A program made the translations under genes and the position numbers. 64,000 bases of DNA from Micractinium sp. NFX-FRZ (lineage: Eukaryota > Chlorophyta > Trebouxiophyceae > Chlorellales > Chlorellaceae). The DNA lies in assembly GCA_029339195.1 (NCBI GenBank), contig JAPTJF010000228.1, positions 1 to 64,000 of the forward strand, read 5' to 3'. Shown here piece after piece: positions 63,689-64,000 of the stretch; the stretch's first letter is position 1, and every line of letters starts with the position of its first letter. The notes below the pieces were generated by a model, which did not search any database, was not told where the DNA came from, and was given only the letters and a program-made list of their open reading frames with translations.

Positions 63689-64000
63689 GTGTGGCGGGGT
63701 GGTCAACAAATAAACAAGCCTGTGGGAGTGGTGAACAATGCTACAGTTGGGTTGGGGGGGCGGTCAAGAATGCATCTGGTGCATCTGGTGCCTGCAATGG
63801 GCCCTCTGCTTCCTGTGTGAGGCTCTACCCTCACGAATGTGCTGTGGGCGGGCTCTGCTGTGTGCGCTGCCCACCATCTCCTCCCCCGCCCCAACCTTCA
63901 GCGCACCCTCCCACCTCCCCCGCACCGCCCACCAATTTTGCATATGCACCTCTGTCTCTGGAGGCGGTTCTCAGCGTGCCCCGCCCAGCTCACCAGCCCA
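63689..64000 (+). other. Intron of the repeat-protein gene, running off the window
   Basis: No further exon found. A decayed copy of the exon-8 end and donor (63724-63760, encoding VVNNAT) lies 64 bp after the true one. Confidence 0.55.

Noticed and set aside
1..64000. Integrated large DNA virus or bacterial segment
   Set aside because: All recognised genes are intron-rich and plant/alga-like; no viral core genes and no compact intronless cluster.

Overview
The window looks like nuclear DNA of a GC-rich green alga, most likely a trebouxiophyte of the Chlorella clade. The genes have many short introns with GT(A/G)-AG borders. The proteins are plant/alga-like (R2R3-MYB, plastid DUF2301, NFU, GAR1, thylakoid-type M16 protease). 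Several genes are followed by TGTAA, the usual green-algal poly(A) signal. All exon coordinates come from reading splice sites and keeping reading phase by hand; no transcript data were available.

Layout, left to right: R2R3-MYB factor (-, runs off the left edge); a 20-exon BK/Slo-type potassium channel (-, 3658-13556); SET-domain methyltransferase (-) head to head with an NFU iron-sulfur scaffold gene (+); plastid DUF2301 membrane protein (+); spliceosomal-type cyclophilin H (-) head to head with a cyanobacterial-type M16 metalloprotease with a plastid/twin-arginine targeting region (+); GAR1 (+); two tail-to-tail paralogous SGNH hydrolases (+/-); a small membrane protein (+); a GT4 glycosyltransferase (-); a large helical protein of unknown function (-); a vWA-domain protein (+) tail to tail with an alpha-kinase (-); an unknown 607-aa protein (+); a 520-bp inverted-repeat element; and the 5' part of a membrane-anchored repeat protein (+) that leaves the right edge.

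Two things stand out. First, the vWA gene (50034-53863) and the alpha-kinase gene (54338-56645) are convergent neighbours; in VWKA-type kinases these two domains lie in one polypeptide, so this may be a split, two-gene version. Second, introns across the window repeatedly carry decayed copies of the edge of a neighbouring exon together with its splice site (MYB, channel, NFU, cyclophilin, M16, SGNH, vWA and repeat-protein genes), which suggests intron growth by local tandem duplication. Six of about 110 modelled introns use GC instead of GT donors. No rRNA, CRISPR, prophage or convincing tRNA gene was seen.
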